64,000 nt of DNA, from positions 7,927,570-7,991,569 of the forward strand of contig JAFMSR010000012.1 of the NCBI GenBank assembly GCA_022818135.1, in the 5' to 3' direction. Source of the stretch: Saxidomus purpurata. Its lineage: Eukaryota > Mollusca > Bivalvia > Venerida > Veneridae. Under the pieces are notes generated by a model. That model searched no databases, was not told the DNA's origin, and saw only the letters and a program-made list of their open reading frames with translations. Within the stretch, counting starts at the first letter, position 1. The number at the start of each line of letters is the position of its first letter. The position numbers were made by a program, and so were the translations under genes. Below are positions 11,778 to 26,700 of this stretch, piece after piece.

Positions 11778-14700
11778 CTGAAAATAAAATGGTAATTTTC
11801 TTTAAACTGTTCAGATGGTGCAACCATTTGTAACATTTTTAAGCACTAATTTCAATTAAAAAAGAGATGACTGTAATTATGTAAGGTGTGGTATCCGTTA
11901 CTAGAATTAAAATTAATTTTCAGCTTTCAGCAAGATAAATAATTTTGTCTTATTTATGCAGTTTGATTTTACAATTTTACAATATGAAACTTAAACAGTC
12001 TTGCCTACAGATAAGTTCACAAAATTACAAAAGAATTAAATCATTTCTTTAGATTTCAAACATTTCGGGAAATAATGGACAATGACTCTGCAAGATTAAA
12101 AGAATCTGAACAGCGGCTACATCTGCCTATGGACAGAGTTAACCAGTTTCATAAAGCTGTGATAAACTAATTGTGTAAACGGTTATGATTTGTGAAATGC
12201 TCTTAGTTGTTTGAAATATTGTACATTTACGAGTATAAATGGTAATTTTTTTATCAATCCAGTAAGTCAAGGGAAATAATTCTGAGTACATCACAATTTA
12301 ACCTATTGCCTGCGAATGTTCAAGAAAAAATTGTAACGAATTTGTTCGTAGCGACGGACTGTAACGTTGTTTAAATTTATAAGCTCCTGTGATATGGTGT
12401 CACCCATTTAAATGTTAGACTATTACGGAATGAAGAAATCATATTTTAGCCCTTAGAAATTAGACATATTGAACCTGTATCTATTTTTACTGTGACGTAC
12501 GTAAATAAAAATTCCCCACGGGACAAAACGTTACTTCGTACACTTTATAGTAAATCCTGTGTTAAAGACCACCTTCTAATAGAGACTACATTGCGAGTAC
12601 AGACCAACAGGGAGATCACCGTGCACTATTGCTATTATAGTAGACACACCTATGACTAAAGACCGCCTGCAAACCAAGACCACATTTGTAGCTTCTGAAA
12701 AGTAGTTTTTGTTCACAGGTATATCTTTTATTGTATCATACCTTCTGCTGTACATCCTCTCTCATCCGCGCCACTGTCAGGACAATTCTTATGTCCATTA
12801 CAAACAAGAGCGTCGCTTAGACACATACCGTCACAGTGGAACTCATTATCGTCACAAGGATCTGTAAAAAAAAGTATCCATGATACATACAGGTCCATTT
12901 TGGTCATTTATTCAATCAACCTGTAGTTATTATAGTGAAATCTCACCCCTGTGTTTGGGGGTTGGTGCGCGAGTGCCAGAATTGCAACCACCGAGGGTGA
13001 CGTCCTGTGTGCATCGTAAAAGACGACTAAATGGGCTTTGTGACCTGAGGTCCATGCAGACATGGTTAAGTCCCATGTAGGTTGTGACTTAAACTAGCAA
13101 GGAGTTGGCCGCACGTCAGTGCGATAAACATAGTTTAAGGTGTAATGCGCCTCAAATATTTTGTTCCAATTTTCTCATGAAATGTACACTGTGCATAACT
13201 GAAGCTATTTCTGGTGAATATTCAATTTCATTGTTTTGATATCTCTTACGGTTTCTATGAATATTACATTTTTGATACAAATATTTAAGTGCGCGTTATA
13301 GAACCTTGAAAGTCGATGCGGTATGAAACACCATTAATTCATTAATCCGCATGCATATACGAGTACATTCAGGACTAAGATGTCTGGTATTGGGATCGGC
13401 TCATCCCGCCTTTGTTTTCAGTCTGATCAGGCAATGTTTTAGTGTCAAACGTATTGTTAAACAGTTTTCAATTCATATCATTATAACAGCGATGGAAAAA
13501 GATTTGGTGGGGTAAACTTTAACATTCTATTAAATAATATCCTAATGAAGAAGGTTCTTTGTTGTTGTGGAAATCAATCCATAATTAATTACATGAAGAA
13601 AATTTCACAACATTCAAAACTTCAAGCCGCGGCGAAATGTCTTACCACTGGATCCCGTCCTTTCTGGTTTGTAAATTGTGTATCTTCCAAATATGACCGG
13701 TTTCTCTGAAAGTCTGCTACCAAGAATCCTAAGGTACACCCTATTTGACTCGGATCTGTAGTCCTGCACGGGTCCAGCACAATACACCCCGGTTCGATCC
13801 TCCTCCGACGTAGTACGGTCGTAGATTTCTATTCTGTTGCGTTGACACTGACCTTCCCGTAACATATGAAGCTTTATCTCACTAAGTAGAATCTAAAGGA
13901 TAATAATGTATGATTCAATGACATTTTCGAACAAGCTATGTTCAGACAGCATCAGTACGCTAATGAACATTTACGTTAGAATTTTCAACGGCCATCGTCT
14001 CGCTAGCATTTAAACAGCTATCACGAAAGAAGGCAACATATATCCTTCGGTCTGTTCGTTTAAAATCTAGTTTAAAAAAAACCTTGTACGTGTCTCTAAG
14101 AAAATAGGTCATAACGTTTTTTCTTCAATAGCAAAATTTCATTCGAACTACAGTCACGTGGAATCAGAATTGTAGAACAAACTTGCGAAGACTTGTAACT
14201 ATATTTTAATACATTTAACATGTCTATTTCGGTATTCCTGCAAGTGCCTTAGACAGAAACTACACAGAAACACTTTCAAAACGTATTCTGTGATACAGAT
14301 TTTTATTTTAAATTTTTTGGAAAAAAAAATGTCTCATGAAGTGTCATCGTTTTGAGTTGACCGGATGTTGAAATGTAGAACATCATTCAAGGGAGTTGTT
14401 AAAAATGAAATGCTCTTTCTAAAATCTAGCATTAAATACAGAAAATCATATTTACCCTTTGTCCTCTTTCGGCTAGCATTTCCCACGTGCAGTCAACGGG
14501 TTCATCGATTGGATAATCTCGTCGTGACGTATCTGCCAAAGGGAATACCTTGGAGTTGAGCTCTCCATCTTGTGCTATGTTGTCCATGTATATTCGGCAA
14601 ACTAAAATAAAACGTGTCATATAGCTAACTTGTACAGCTTGGAGACTAGACTTTTGAGGTTGAGAGACTTGCAAGCCAAACTTTTTTGGAAAACGTCACT

Positions 14701-17700
14701 GAGTCACAAATTTTCAGTTTTGAATTACAGAATTAAACAATAACACATTTAAAACAGATTTGAAATATACAATATGTTGTTCATAAACTCTTCTTTGAGG
14801 GAGGTTTTGAGAAAACATTTTTAGATTTACTGTATCATATAGGTCTTTTGTTTGTACGAAATGTATCGATTGCATGATTTTTGTAACAAAATTTAACGTT
14901 TAAAGACCATGTTTAATGCAGTGTAAATACATTTGAAGTACGTACCTCTTTCTGAATCTTTCTCCGGTGAGTAATCTGAAATGTAGAAACAGTCATGAAG
15001 TGAAAAATAACTGTACTATGAGGAACTGTGTCCCGCCGTACGCTTAACAAAAGTATCAAACATACAAAACTTGAACTTTGATGACGACAACCCTATTAAA
15101 TAATCAAGTTATAAATAAATACATGAATGCTGTCCTGTACAATGGAATGCAATTTGAATTGGTATCATTTAATAATACAGTAGTTAAAATGTATTGTTTT
15201 TAATCATTTTAAGCCCAAACCATATAAAGTAATAAGCCCAAACGCAAGAATACCATATAAAGTAATAACAGCGAGACTTAATCAGCAATATACTTAGGCG
15301 GCAACATATTTCTGATTCTTTCAAATTTGAAACTTTAACATTAAAGAGTATTGTTTAAATATTCAACCGTGGGTGTGGTGTTTGAAGTATTCTTGTGTAA
15401 ATCATTTGGTGTCGAAGCTTGGTGTTTTGTCATTAACAAAATTTATTGGTTCATTTGTTATTAACCAAAGAAGACTAAACTGAATAGAATTGATCTGAAC
15501 TGGTTATTGCGGTAGAATGGCTTCATTTTGTTTTAAAAAAACTCTTCAACATGATTACTTTTGAAACTGATTAAGGAGATTTCTGTCTATTTCCCTTTTT
15601 TTTGTTTATATTATTTAGTACTATCTTTTTTTTAACGAAATCTTTTTTCACTTTGAAATAATCGTAAATGGGGGATGGACAATAAAGAGAAGACATGCTA
15701 ATCAATATTAGGATTGTTTCGGCGGTAAATTGTCCAAAGAGCAGGCAATGCTCTCTGGACAACTGGCGACAAAGGCAATCATAAATGGAACTCCTCGTGA
15801 TGGATATGTCTTCATGATAGATTACAGGTAAGAACTGAGAAATAAACACTGAGTTAATGTGATGACAGAATCGGTTAACATTTGAGATAGCCTATAATTG
15901 AGTAAGCATCTGGGCAAAGCCGGGCATCGGGAGCGGAAGTTGCTTAGAGATGTCGGAGAAATTATTTACCGCAACTTAGAACATCAATTAATTTTAAATG
16001 ATAAATGAAAAACAGACGTCGTGCCAAAATTGTTAGAGCAATTGAAACTTTCACCAAAAGTAAACTATGTTGGGGGTTAACTGATTCAGTGTTTACATTT
16101 TCATCAAGGAATTTCAGCAATCTGAAATTAACATGGTTACGTTGCAATTTAATTTATGTCGAACTTTTCCAGGATTGAAAACGGTCGTTTTGTGGGTGTG
16201 ATTTCTTTTGTTTCTTTTAGAAAAAAAAGTAAAACTGCAACGTCTGATTTTATGTGTTTAGGTAACGCTTGAAATCAGCGGTTATCAAAAGTTTATCTTT
16301 GAGAAAGTTGTAAGAGATAATACTTTAGGTCCTTAAAATTAAAAACAAAACTGCCTATATTTAGTCTATATGCAGTATAGTATATTATGAAATTACAATA
16401 TATTTACATATCAAAAATGGAAAAAAGGAATTATTCTGCATCATCTGCTTTATTTATGATAGTATTTATATGACTGTGTAATTCTTTCATCAAAGAGTTC
16501 TCCGTTACTCATGGTTTCTAGTATCATGATACACTGGTGTTTATCAATCAACACATTTCGTAATTACAATACTATCTTAAAGGTCTGGTTTTCACTTTAC
16601 ACTTATGAATGGAAATACAAATGTACTCAAGAAATGATCTTCCTTTTCGCAGGCGTTATTTTTTTTATTGAGAAGTTAGATTAGCGTAGATTTTTCTGAA
16701 ATGCTTGAAGCATTTTGAATGCATTTCTGGAGATAGATTCAGTTTGTATTAACAAAACTGTTATTATAACAAGGAATGAACAATTCAATGTGCCGACAAA
16801 AGCAATTGAAACTATCTTCGTTGTACCTAGGTTAAAACGCCTTTCATTTTCCTTTTTATGGATTCGCACGATGATTTTGTTATTATTGAGTTTCGTATCT
16901 GCATTGCTTTTACATACCGGTATTTCATCACAACAAATTAAATACAATGAAAAGTTATCATCATTTTTTTCATCTGTCGTATTTTAAATATGTCGAAAAT
17001 ACATCAATCGCGTTCGATGGGCTCCTGGTCGCGTTCAGGAGTGCCCACAAGGTTTGTTCTATGATTTGACCAGGTGACCCCGTTTTTGACCTCACTGACC
17101 CAGTATCAAATCGGTCTAGAAATCATCGAGACAAAAATTCTGACCAATTTTTATGATAATTGGGGGTCAAATATTCACAAGTTTTTTTTCTAAGATTTAA
17201 TAAGTGACCTAGTTTTTTACAAACATGAGCAAGTTCGAAAATTGGCCTGAAATTCATTAAGACATTCTGATTGACTTTCATGACGAGTGATTATGTAATG
17301 ATGGCTGTAGAGTGTTCAGAAGGCTTTTTCTAAGATTTGACTAGGTGACCTAGTTTTTCATCCTACGTGACCCAGTTTCAAACTAGACCTAGAGTTCATA
17401 AGACTAATTTCTAGGATGATTGGGTGCAAAGTGTTCACAAACCAATTGTTAACGGATGGACAACAAACGAATCATAAGAGCTCACCATGAACATTTCGTG
17501 CTCAGATGAGCTCACAACACCTGTTCTTCAGAAAAGAAATGTTTGTGGAAAATTCATCAGTTCTGAAATCTTTTTTATGTTGAATTAATCATAATGGCAT
17601 TTATACTTCAGACAGCTGTACAGATACATTGAATTAAATTTAATTTTTTAATTCACCGAATTCATTTTGTACGTCATTAAAAATGAAATTCCTTAATATT

Positions 17701-20700
17701 AAACGAAGTACATAGGAAAATCTAAAAGAGAAATATATCATCTTTAAAAAATCATTTTTGATTGAATGAATCATTGCGTATGAATAAGCACCGTGGGAGC
17801 CATCAAAAATCCATTTGTTGTGGTTGTATCACGAGGAAGCACTAAATAAGTGTTATATTGCACCACTGATAAGCCTCAGCATTAAATAAAATCATGTAGG
17901 ATAACACTTGTCGAGTGTGCGTTATTTTCTGCAAGATTCGGCAGAAGTTTAGTTATTCCGTGGCAGCTTTACAGCTCCTGCTTTTTATCTCAGTAACTGA
18001 TATATTTGAATGAAAACACTTAACGGTTTCCGAAATTTCCCGTCGTCTGCCTTTATATTTATAAGTCTCCAAGACTGACATAATTTTTCAAGGAGATTCC
18101 TATATTTCATATTCAGTAATCGGTTTTAAGGAATTGAAAGTGTCAGTCGTGTAAAATATTGCGCTGTTAAACTTGATATTATAATAAATTCGAAATCAAG
18201 AACCAATAGGAAACTTACAGAATTCCGTTAGGGCCATTTCCTATGAATGAAATAATCTGAAACGCGAAAACACGAAATCACGAAAGTACGATGACGAAAA
18301 CGCGAAAACACGATGACGAAAACTCGAAAGTACGATGACGAAAACGCGAAAACACGAAATCTCGAAAGTACGATGACGAAAACGCGAAACTATGATGATG
18401 AAAACGCGAAAGTACGATGGCGGAAACACGATGATGAAAATGCGATACAATTTCGCGTTTTCATCATCGTACCTTCGCGTTTTCGTCATCGTACTTTCGC
18501 GGTTTCGTATTTTCGTCATCGTACTTTCGCGTTTTCGCGTTTTCGTCATCGTGTTTTCGCGTTTTCATCATCGTAGTTTCGCGGTTTCGTCATCGTACTT
18601 TCGCGTTTTCGTCATCGTACTTTCGCGTTTTCGTCATCGTACTTTCGCCTTCCGGTACGCATGCGCAAAACAATATTAACAAAACAAGTGAATCCTTGCA
18701 GTAGTCTTAAAGATATGACTTGAACATATTTTTATAATATAAACTAAGGGGGATAATACAAGAGTTATATGAGCTGGAGTTATGGTTTATAAACACTGCG
18801 CTAATGTACAGGATTCACTTGTTTTGTTAATATTGTTTTGCGCATGCGTACCGGAAGGCGAAAGTACGATGACGAAAACGCGAAAGTACGATGACGAAAA
18901 CTCGAAAGTACGATGACGAAAACGCGAAAACACGATGACGAAAACACGAAACCGCGAAAGTACGATGACGAAAACGCGAAGGTACGATGATGAAAACGCG
19001 AAATTGTATCGCATTTTCATCATCGTGTGTTCGCGTTTTCGCGTTTTCGTCATCGTACTTTCGCAATTTAGTCATCGTAGCTTCGCGCGTTTCAGATTAT
19101 TTTATTCAAAGGCGAATATGCAGATGGCCCTAACGGAATTCCGTAGAAACTACGATACAAAATCTTTCATAAAAATCTTCAATTTATAAATCACGGCGAT
19201 TTTTTGGACTTCTGGAAATGTTTCAAATTTTTAACTCCTTAAATCATTTCAAAATCCTGATAGAGAGTGATGGTGAAGAAGTATCTTGCTCGCAGTATAT
19301 GTGCTTAATCTTTTCTTATTGATAATATTGATAACGTATATGAGTTTAGCTTGTTCTGCGAAAAGAGAAACAAACGTATTTATGAATCATTCTTGATAAT
19401 AAACATGTTTCGTTTATATTAATTTGCTTTATCTCGATTGAAAATAAACTTGCATTAATAGCCAAACTGACAGCAATTTATCTATTTGTATAATGTCATC
19501 AAAGAGTTCTGCAATTGACTCTATATCGTTATAAATCATTGCATATTTTTAAGAACAAACTCTCAGAAACGTGTGCTGAAAGAAAGTTTTGGTAGCATTC
19601 GCTTTAAATCGGGAAAGTGAAGGCAAGTTGCAATCCTTAAACTCATTCATCCGGAAATAGATATCTAATCAAATCATTGTCAAATCGTTAGATATAAATG
19701 TGTTTCTTCGTAGAATAACTTCGTAGTTTGACCAGTTTTATGTCTAAATATCCCACGAGGACCTGACAATAAAGGCCCATGACTTCATCTTAGTTTTTCA
19801 TAGACATAGACTGAAAGAAATCTAAATTTCCCAAAGCCCCTGAAGAAAGACTTTGCTATTGGTTCACAGTATGTTGTTGCTCTGAATTCTTTGCGGGGAG
19901 ACAAGTTACCTTGGAAGGATACATATGGTATCGTATCGTAACATTACTGTTGCTTACCGTCATCGTATTTGTATTCGTAAACGGCCCGGAATCCATAGTA
20001 CTGCACAAGGTCATCAGACGAGAATCGAGCCCACAGAAACCTTGACTCGGTGTGGATTGTAACAGGAAACCCTTCTCCACAAAACCTGGCGACGAACTTG
20101 GAGTATCCGAACGGTCCGTCACGCAACTCGATGAAGTCAAACTTGCAACCTTCCGACTCCTCGACAGAGAATGTGTCAGTGAAATACATCATAATATTGA
20201 AATTATGAGGTGCTGAAATATAAGAAAAAGTTCTATGGAAATTCGGACCTTTCAAAATGAACGTAGCAAATAGTGTTAAAACAGCCGGAGTCGGAAGTAA
20301 GCCTACAGTATACAAATGATATTGCAACCAACATACATTTACATAGGATAAGTGACGTGAATATGAACGTCTTTCTGGAAGGTTTAGAAAACGGACGATA
20401 CAAATGTCTATAAAATTTTAAGTTCGACTTCAACCCGCAAGTTCATTAAATCTGAACTAATGGAGGTAAAAAGTGATTACTCTCAAAATTCATCAAGGAA
20501 CAAGCTGTGGCGTTCTAAGACGAAAAGTTTATCAAAATTTTAAACATTGAGGTAGCGATGGAGAAAAAAGTTCTATCGAAGCAGTATTGTGCTGAATCAA
20601 CAAAACGCACACCATGTTTTGAAGCAATGAGGAATTAAACCTAAAAGTAATAATACAAGCACATGTACCGCAATATTGAAGTTAAAAAAATGCCAAAATA

Positions 20701-23700
20701 AACAATACTTCAAAGCCAAAGCGCTATGAAACTGAGACAACGTCATAATGGGAGGCTTGAGTGAGTTACAAATTATCTCCCTTATTGGATAACGTCGAAG
20801 ATAAGAAAATTGCAAGTAGGTCTTATCATTTGGAATCCTTTGACTTTATTGTTGTTTCTAATAGAGGTATCCAGGTTATAATGTGTGAAATTGATCACTA
20901 CTATGTTAATTGAACTTATAAAATGTAGGACTGTTAATGGGAAACAAGGGTTTTAAAAGAACATGCTGCCAAGTTCATTATTTAATCTGATTATCATGGT
21001 TGGGTTGCAAATATTTCAGATAACTTTTAATCATATAGAACAACAAACTAGCAATAAAAACAAAGTAATCCAAAGGAAATGACATATTTACTTTTATATA
21101 GTAATAAAGACTGACAACAGTCTCTAATTATGTAGCACTATAACACTGAAGATAAAGTCAGTTCGACATGGTATTACTTAAATATTAAATAAATGAAATA
21201 TATCAGGTCAATTTACACACAAAATCAAGAAATTAGAAATTTGATCTCGCAATGTCATACCAATGACGTATGAAAACCAAAGTTAAGTTTGTAAAAGCTG
21301 AAACTAAAAAAGCTCCTTGTTTATCTTTCGTTTTTGTCACTTTTTCGTATTGTCTATTTATTGAATGTGTATTGATTGATAATAATCACCTTCTTATGGA
21401 GTTGTTCAGTCTGTGGAATGGACCTAAACACAGCTCAACATTCGTATAAATCATAAATACGCAGTTCAATATAGTTCCATGAGATTCAAGTAAATCTCAC
21501 ACTCACAATTCAATAAAAAACGTTGAGATTCAAGGTATCTTGAAAACCTGTCTATATGCATTCTTATTGTGCATCAATTTGACATTTTAGTTGTTTGATT
21601 ACAAAAACTGATATCATTACATTAGCATTCTATTTTTAGATATGAAAGGACAAAACTTCTGGCAAGAAAATTAATATATTTTATTTTCAGTTGTGGTGTC
21701 GAGCTTATCTCCCCTTACAGTATAGTCGAATCGTCGTTAGGAGTTTGATAAAAGGAATGAAATAGAGTTGTGTGCAGTAAAAATGCAAATAAAATACAAT
21801 TACGGGAAAAAATAGCTTATTCATAAAAATTGTCCACAGAAACTTACATATAGGTATGTATGTATTCAATATCAAAGACAGATTAAGATGTTCACAAGTT
21901 CTAATTTGATGACTAAATTGCTAACTAGCAAAACGTGCAATGATTCTGCTTCAATATTTGCTAGCAAAGAAAAACGCCTTCCATCAGTATTTAAATACTT
22001 TGATTTTTACTGATTGTGTTAACTTACGCATTAGAACCAGCAGTTCACAGAAAATTGTGAACAGTTTTTTCTTATTAAATTACATTTAAGCTGCTGGTTT
22101 TTAATGAAATGAGATATTCGCAATTTCAAACAAAGGTTCCATACACTCCTGACAAAATATTGTTATCAATGATACGTTTCATTGAGTGCAGAACGTACAC
22201 AGAGCTATAAATCATGCCGATGACAAGCCTGTCTCACATTTTGACAGATACTCAAACATTCCAAAAGGTTCTTGGAGATGAAAGCGCAACTTTAGTTACA
22301 AGCTGGTTTGAGGATAACCAACTGTATTCAAAGCCTGACAAATTTCATCTGGCATGTAAAGGTAAATTTACTGCTAACAAAGTGCAATCTTTGCTATAAA
22401 TAAAACTTATAAACGGTTACCATCCAACTTCTTGGCATAGTGATAAACCTTTTTGCTAAATTAAGAGTTTCACTTGGCCAGTATAATATAATACAAAAAG
22501 TCTGCCAGGCAATTAATTGTACTGTGTTCTAAGATAAAGAAACCAGTTTCTTTTATTTCTAAATGTTTTATTAGGTCAAATTTCAGTATATTTAATGTAT
22601 TACATGTAGTGTTGCATTTTCGCACTAACGCTACAATATGGAGCATTTGATTTTGTGTTTTATGATTACATATCTGATTAAAATACTCTTGTGAAAATTG
22701 GCAAAGTGCAATCTTTTCATAATAAACAGACTGAGGCAAAGTATCAAATGGCCAATCACTCAGATATACAAATACCGTCTATAGACTAGGATATGCTTAT
22801 TGTGAGCGCGCAGTTCTGTAACAGCCTAGTCAATTATTTATGAATTTTTTCCTCATGCAGTATAGATTTTAAACGGCTTTTCCAGATCTAGGGTGGTTAT
22901 AAAGTGCACCAAGTAAAGTAGTACAATACTTTCATGGTTCTTTAGAAGTAAAACAAATAAAAATTGCTATCCATTCTCTTCTAGAAAAGGTAAATAAATA
23001 GTGAAGGAAAACCGACATAAAACATGACCTGCACTGCACTTACCACGCGAAATTGGAACATTGAAACTTAATAAAAGATAACTCGATTTGAGTGAAGTTG
23101 AAAGTCAGGACATCTGACCAATTTAAGGATGGCGTCAGATACAGAATATATTCCTTTTTGTGTTCGTACAATATAATACAATCAAACAAAGCTTTCAATT
23201 ATTTTCTATATGAAATAAACCTTTGTGGGTGCTTATAGACCGTGATTTCATCAATGCAAATATACAGTTATAACGAAATCCAGACTACGGTGCTAGTAAA
23301 GCTGTAATTGAATGTAACGATTGAAACAAGCCAGAGATGTAACATCAAAGGACCCAAGTTCATAACTTACTCTAGATTATTTCCTCCCCAAAATTAAGGG
23401 AAATTGTAATACTTTTTCATACCCAAGTTATGACGTACACTCCTTTGTTTTTCTTCTCCGCAAAACTCATTTATACGCTCAAAGTTGGTATTCAAACAAC
23501 CAATGGGAACTTTAGTTTACAAATTATCTCCCTTATTGGATAGTGTCCGAAATAACAAAATTGCAAGTAATTGGAATCATTTTACTTTATCGTCGTTTCT
23601 TAAACGACCTTTTCTCTTAGTATATGATATAACGCCATATCAAAAGATCAAAAATCAGAAATTTTAATGAAAATAAGAAGTTGGCCTTATTATTACAATC

Positions 23701-26700
23701 TTCGTAAGATGGAAAAGATTTATGTCAAATTTCTAAATCATATTTCCTGTTGATTTTAGTGTGTCTATTTATAAACATTTTATGTTACGTTTCATTTCCC
23801 GCAGGTTGTCAAACAATTTTAGAAAGATGTTCTTTGTAAACAAAATTAATTCATTATAAATTTGTTTGAAGATATGACCTGTATCTTCATCATAAGCCCA
23901 GGGAACTCAAACGAACCGATACTTCCGGCATTGAAAGTATACAGGATAACCCGATTTGTAACCACTTGTTCCCAAAAGATTACAATAAGATTTCATCATC
24001 CCTCGAGAAGAGATCTGTTGCGACAAACGCGAGGTATGTTGCAGACTTTGGTCGATTTTCAGCAGAGCTATCGACACTAAAGGGAGAATCGATACATGTT
24101 TGTGTAACACAGTTCCCAAAAGTTTCTGTAAAAATATCTAGGCAATGTTAACAATTTTCTATATCTGAAGTTTCCTGATTCCTCCAAGAATCTGTCCGCA
24201 AAGTACGTTATATATTTTTTCTGTACCCACCAACGTCATTGTTCGCCTTTCAGCTATGAGAAACGATTTTATCATAAAACAAGAAATGTATAAAGGTACG
24301 AATTTCCATGATATAAGTAATTGAAACTGTCATTTACCTTTGATAAACAAGAAAGATTGTAAAAAGATATAAAAGATACAGAAATAGAAAAAGAGTTTCT
24401 TCATTTTGCCCTGAGACGAATACTTACCATCGAATGGAGTTCATTCGCACCAAAGACAAGGTCTGTTCAAGTTATGCCGTTTGTTTGTTTTTATTTGAAA
24501 TTGCCTGCTAAATATTTGTAACTTGCATGTATTAAGATTTGAGTTTTTTTATATCAAACTTGCATCTTTGTATGGTTCTATAAGACCCCGTTTATGTACA
24601 TACGGAATTTATGGCTCCTCCAAATAGAACAGAAAAATGCATTAACCTCATATATACGTACATGTAGTTGTTTAAAGACTGTTCAAAACTTTCTAACTAA
24701 AGTGTATTTAAGGAGTCTTTGATCTTTGATTTTGAAATCCCTACAGTACACAACTAGCAGCTTCTTTTATAAAAATGTTTAAAATAGGCCAATTGTCCGT
24801 AAAATAATAAATAAAAAGGATTTTATATCGAAGAATGCCTCTTTTGTGCACAAAATGCCAATATACCAATCTTTTATGATAAATTGTTATCCTTATAAAA
24901 ATTATAACCAACTGCAAATTGGTTTTACGTCACTACAACTCGTCTTATTTCGCTAATTTTATCAGTTATTACTGCATATTTTTAGCTGAAACTTTAGTAT
25001 ATATCAAATGCCATGCTGATGAAGAGAAGTGTACAGCTCTAGCTCAAGTATTGTTTGAATTACCTCCCTTTGTCTTATTTTTGTCCTAACTGCAATGTGA
25101 GGAGTGGAGAGGTTAGGAACGAGTAATGAGGGCAATAGTTTGTGAGTTTTGCACACGAATAAGCGGGCAATAGTTCGTGTTATTCCCTGAATGAGCGGTT
25201 TCATCAAGCTTGTTAGGATAACACTGATAACGAATGGTTTACTCAAGGTTATATAATGAAGTCGACAATAAAATCGCAAAATTCGAATGTTGTCTGTCAT
25301 ATATATGATTGTGAATGTTCAAAACAGAGTGAAAGGACCGTAGAATATTAAATCAGTTATCGGTAGTTTCGACTGATCCGAAAACACACGCAATTCCTGT
25401 GTATACTAAATACTTCTTTCAGTATTAAGCAACTGAAAGACCTCCTTTCATGATACAGAAATAAAACGGCTGAAAGAATGTAATAAACATCGAGTTTAAA
25501 TCATTAATTATCAAATACACGATCTAAAACAGTTAGTTGGCCGTTTCAGAAGCGAAGAAATAAATGGAACATTATTACCTATAAAACACATTGTTAATAC
25601 AGAAGTAGATAAAATATTATGGTGTAATATTATGGCATAAAAACCAATAAAAAGATAATACAAAATCAAACAAGACGCCGCTGTAGTAATAAAGTAAACA
25701 TCCTGATATTCATCTTCAATTTTAACTGCTTAGCAGACATTGCATATTCAAAATATACAGAGCTTATCAATAATTCACATCATAAATGGGTTCGCGATAA
25801 CCGACACACATTTTTTCGATGCTAAAAATCACCAAATTACATAGTCGGTGGCAGATGAAAAGATTTTTGTAATTTCAAGCGAAGTGGTTTCCATTTTCTT
25901 TGAATCTTGATTTCTCAAACGTCTTTGTAATCTTTTATTTAAATTATGCACGGATTTTTCGAAATTTTGCCAACTTCACACATTCTGAATCTGATAACGC
26001 GCTATAGATGTTTTAAAATGTATACTAGTACGTATAATTCAGCTGAAGTGTATTTGTCAAGGGTAAGACATTGCATTGCCCACCATTTAACATTATGGTG
26101 TGTTTGATTTCACCCACCTTACCCTATTTTCACAAACATAGACGTACTAAACTTGCATAGGGAACATTAAAGACATGGATTTATATAATGATTCTTACTT
26201 GATCTTTAAAATATAAATGTAGATGTCATTTGAAAAAAGACACCGTTTTTTCGGGATAACTTGCATCACTTCTACTTCTAGTACAAAACTTTAAACGTTG
26301 TCATGGTGAATACAGTAAACTCCGTATATAACGACTCCGGATATAGCAAAAATTCGGATATAAGGAACTTTTTTTATCTGTCCGATATTTCTTTCTTTCT
26401 TCATTGTATAAGAACATGTTATATGGATATAACAAACTCCGGAAATAAGGAACGAATTTAAATGGTCTCAAGGAGTTCGTTTTAACAGGAGTTTACTGTA
26501 TTTAACAATGCCGCAATAACATACACACACGTTTTTAGATATTGCATCACAAGGTACAGCGTGTTAACTAGAAATATTCCAGATCTTACAATAATCAATG
26601 TATTTTTAAAATGATGGTGGACTCTTAAAAGAGGTAATTTTAAAATTATCATGAACTGACTGAAAGTGAGTTTTAAAACGTACAATTTGACTGCAAACAA

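Noticed and set aside
10999..11833. Plus-strand frames of 123 and 62 codons and a minus-strand 85-codon frame over the Neto last exon
   Set aside because: They are shadows of the Neto tail exon, which has correct splice phase and domain content in its own frame.
17046..17435. CRISPR-like array
   Set aside because: Units are ~130 bp, degenerate throughout and have no constant-repeat/variable-spacer pattern. It is an ordinary animal tandem repeat.
18241..19189. Six overlapping frames of 82-102 codons on both strands rich in FRVFVIVLSRFRHR repeats
   Set aside because: They translate the 22-bp minisatellite of the foldback element in different frames. Equal openness on both strands follows from the repeat unit lacking stops.
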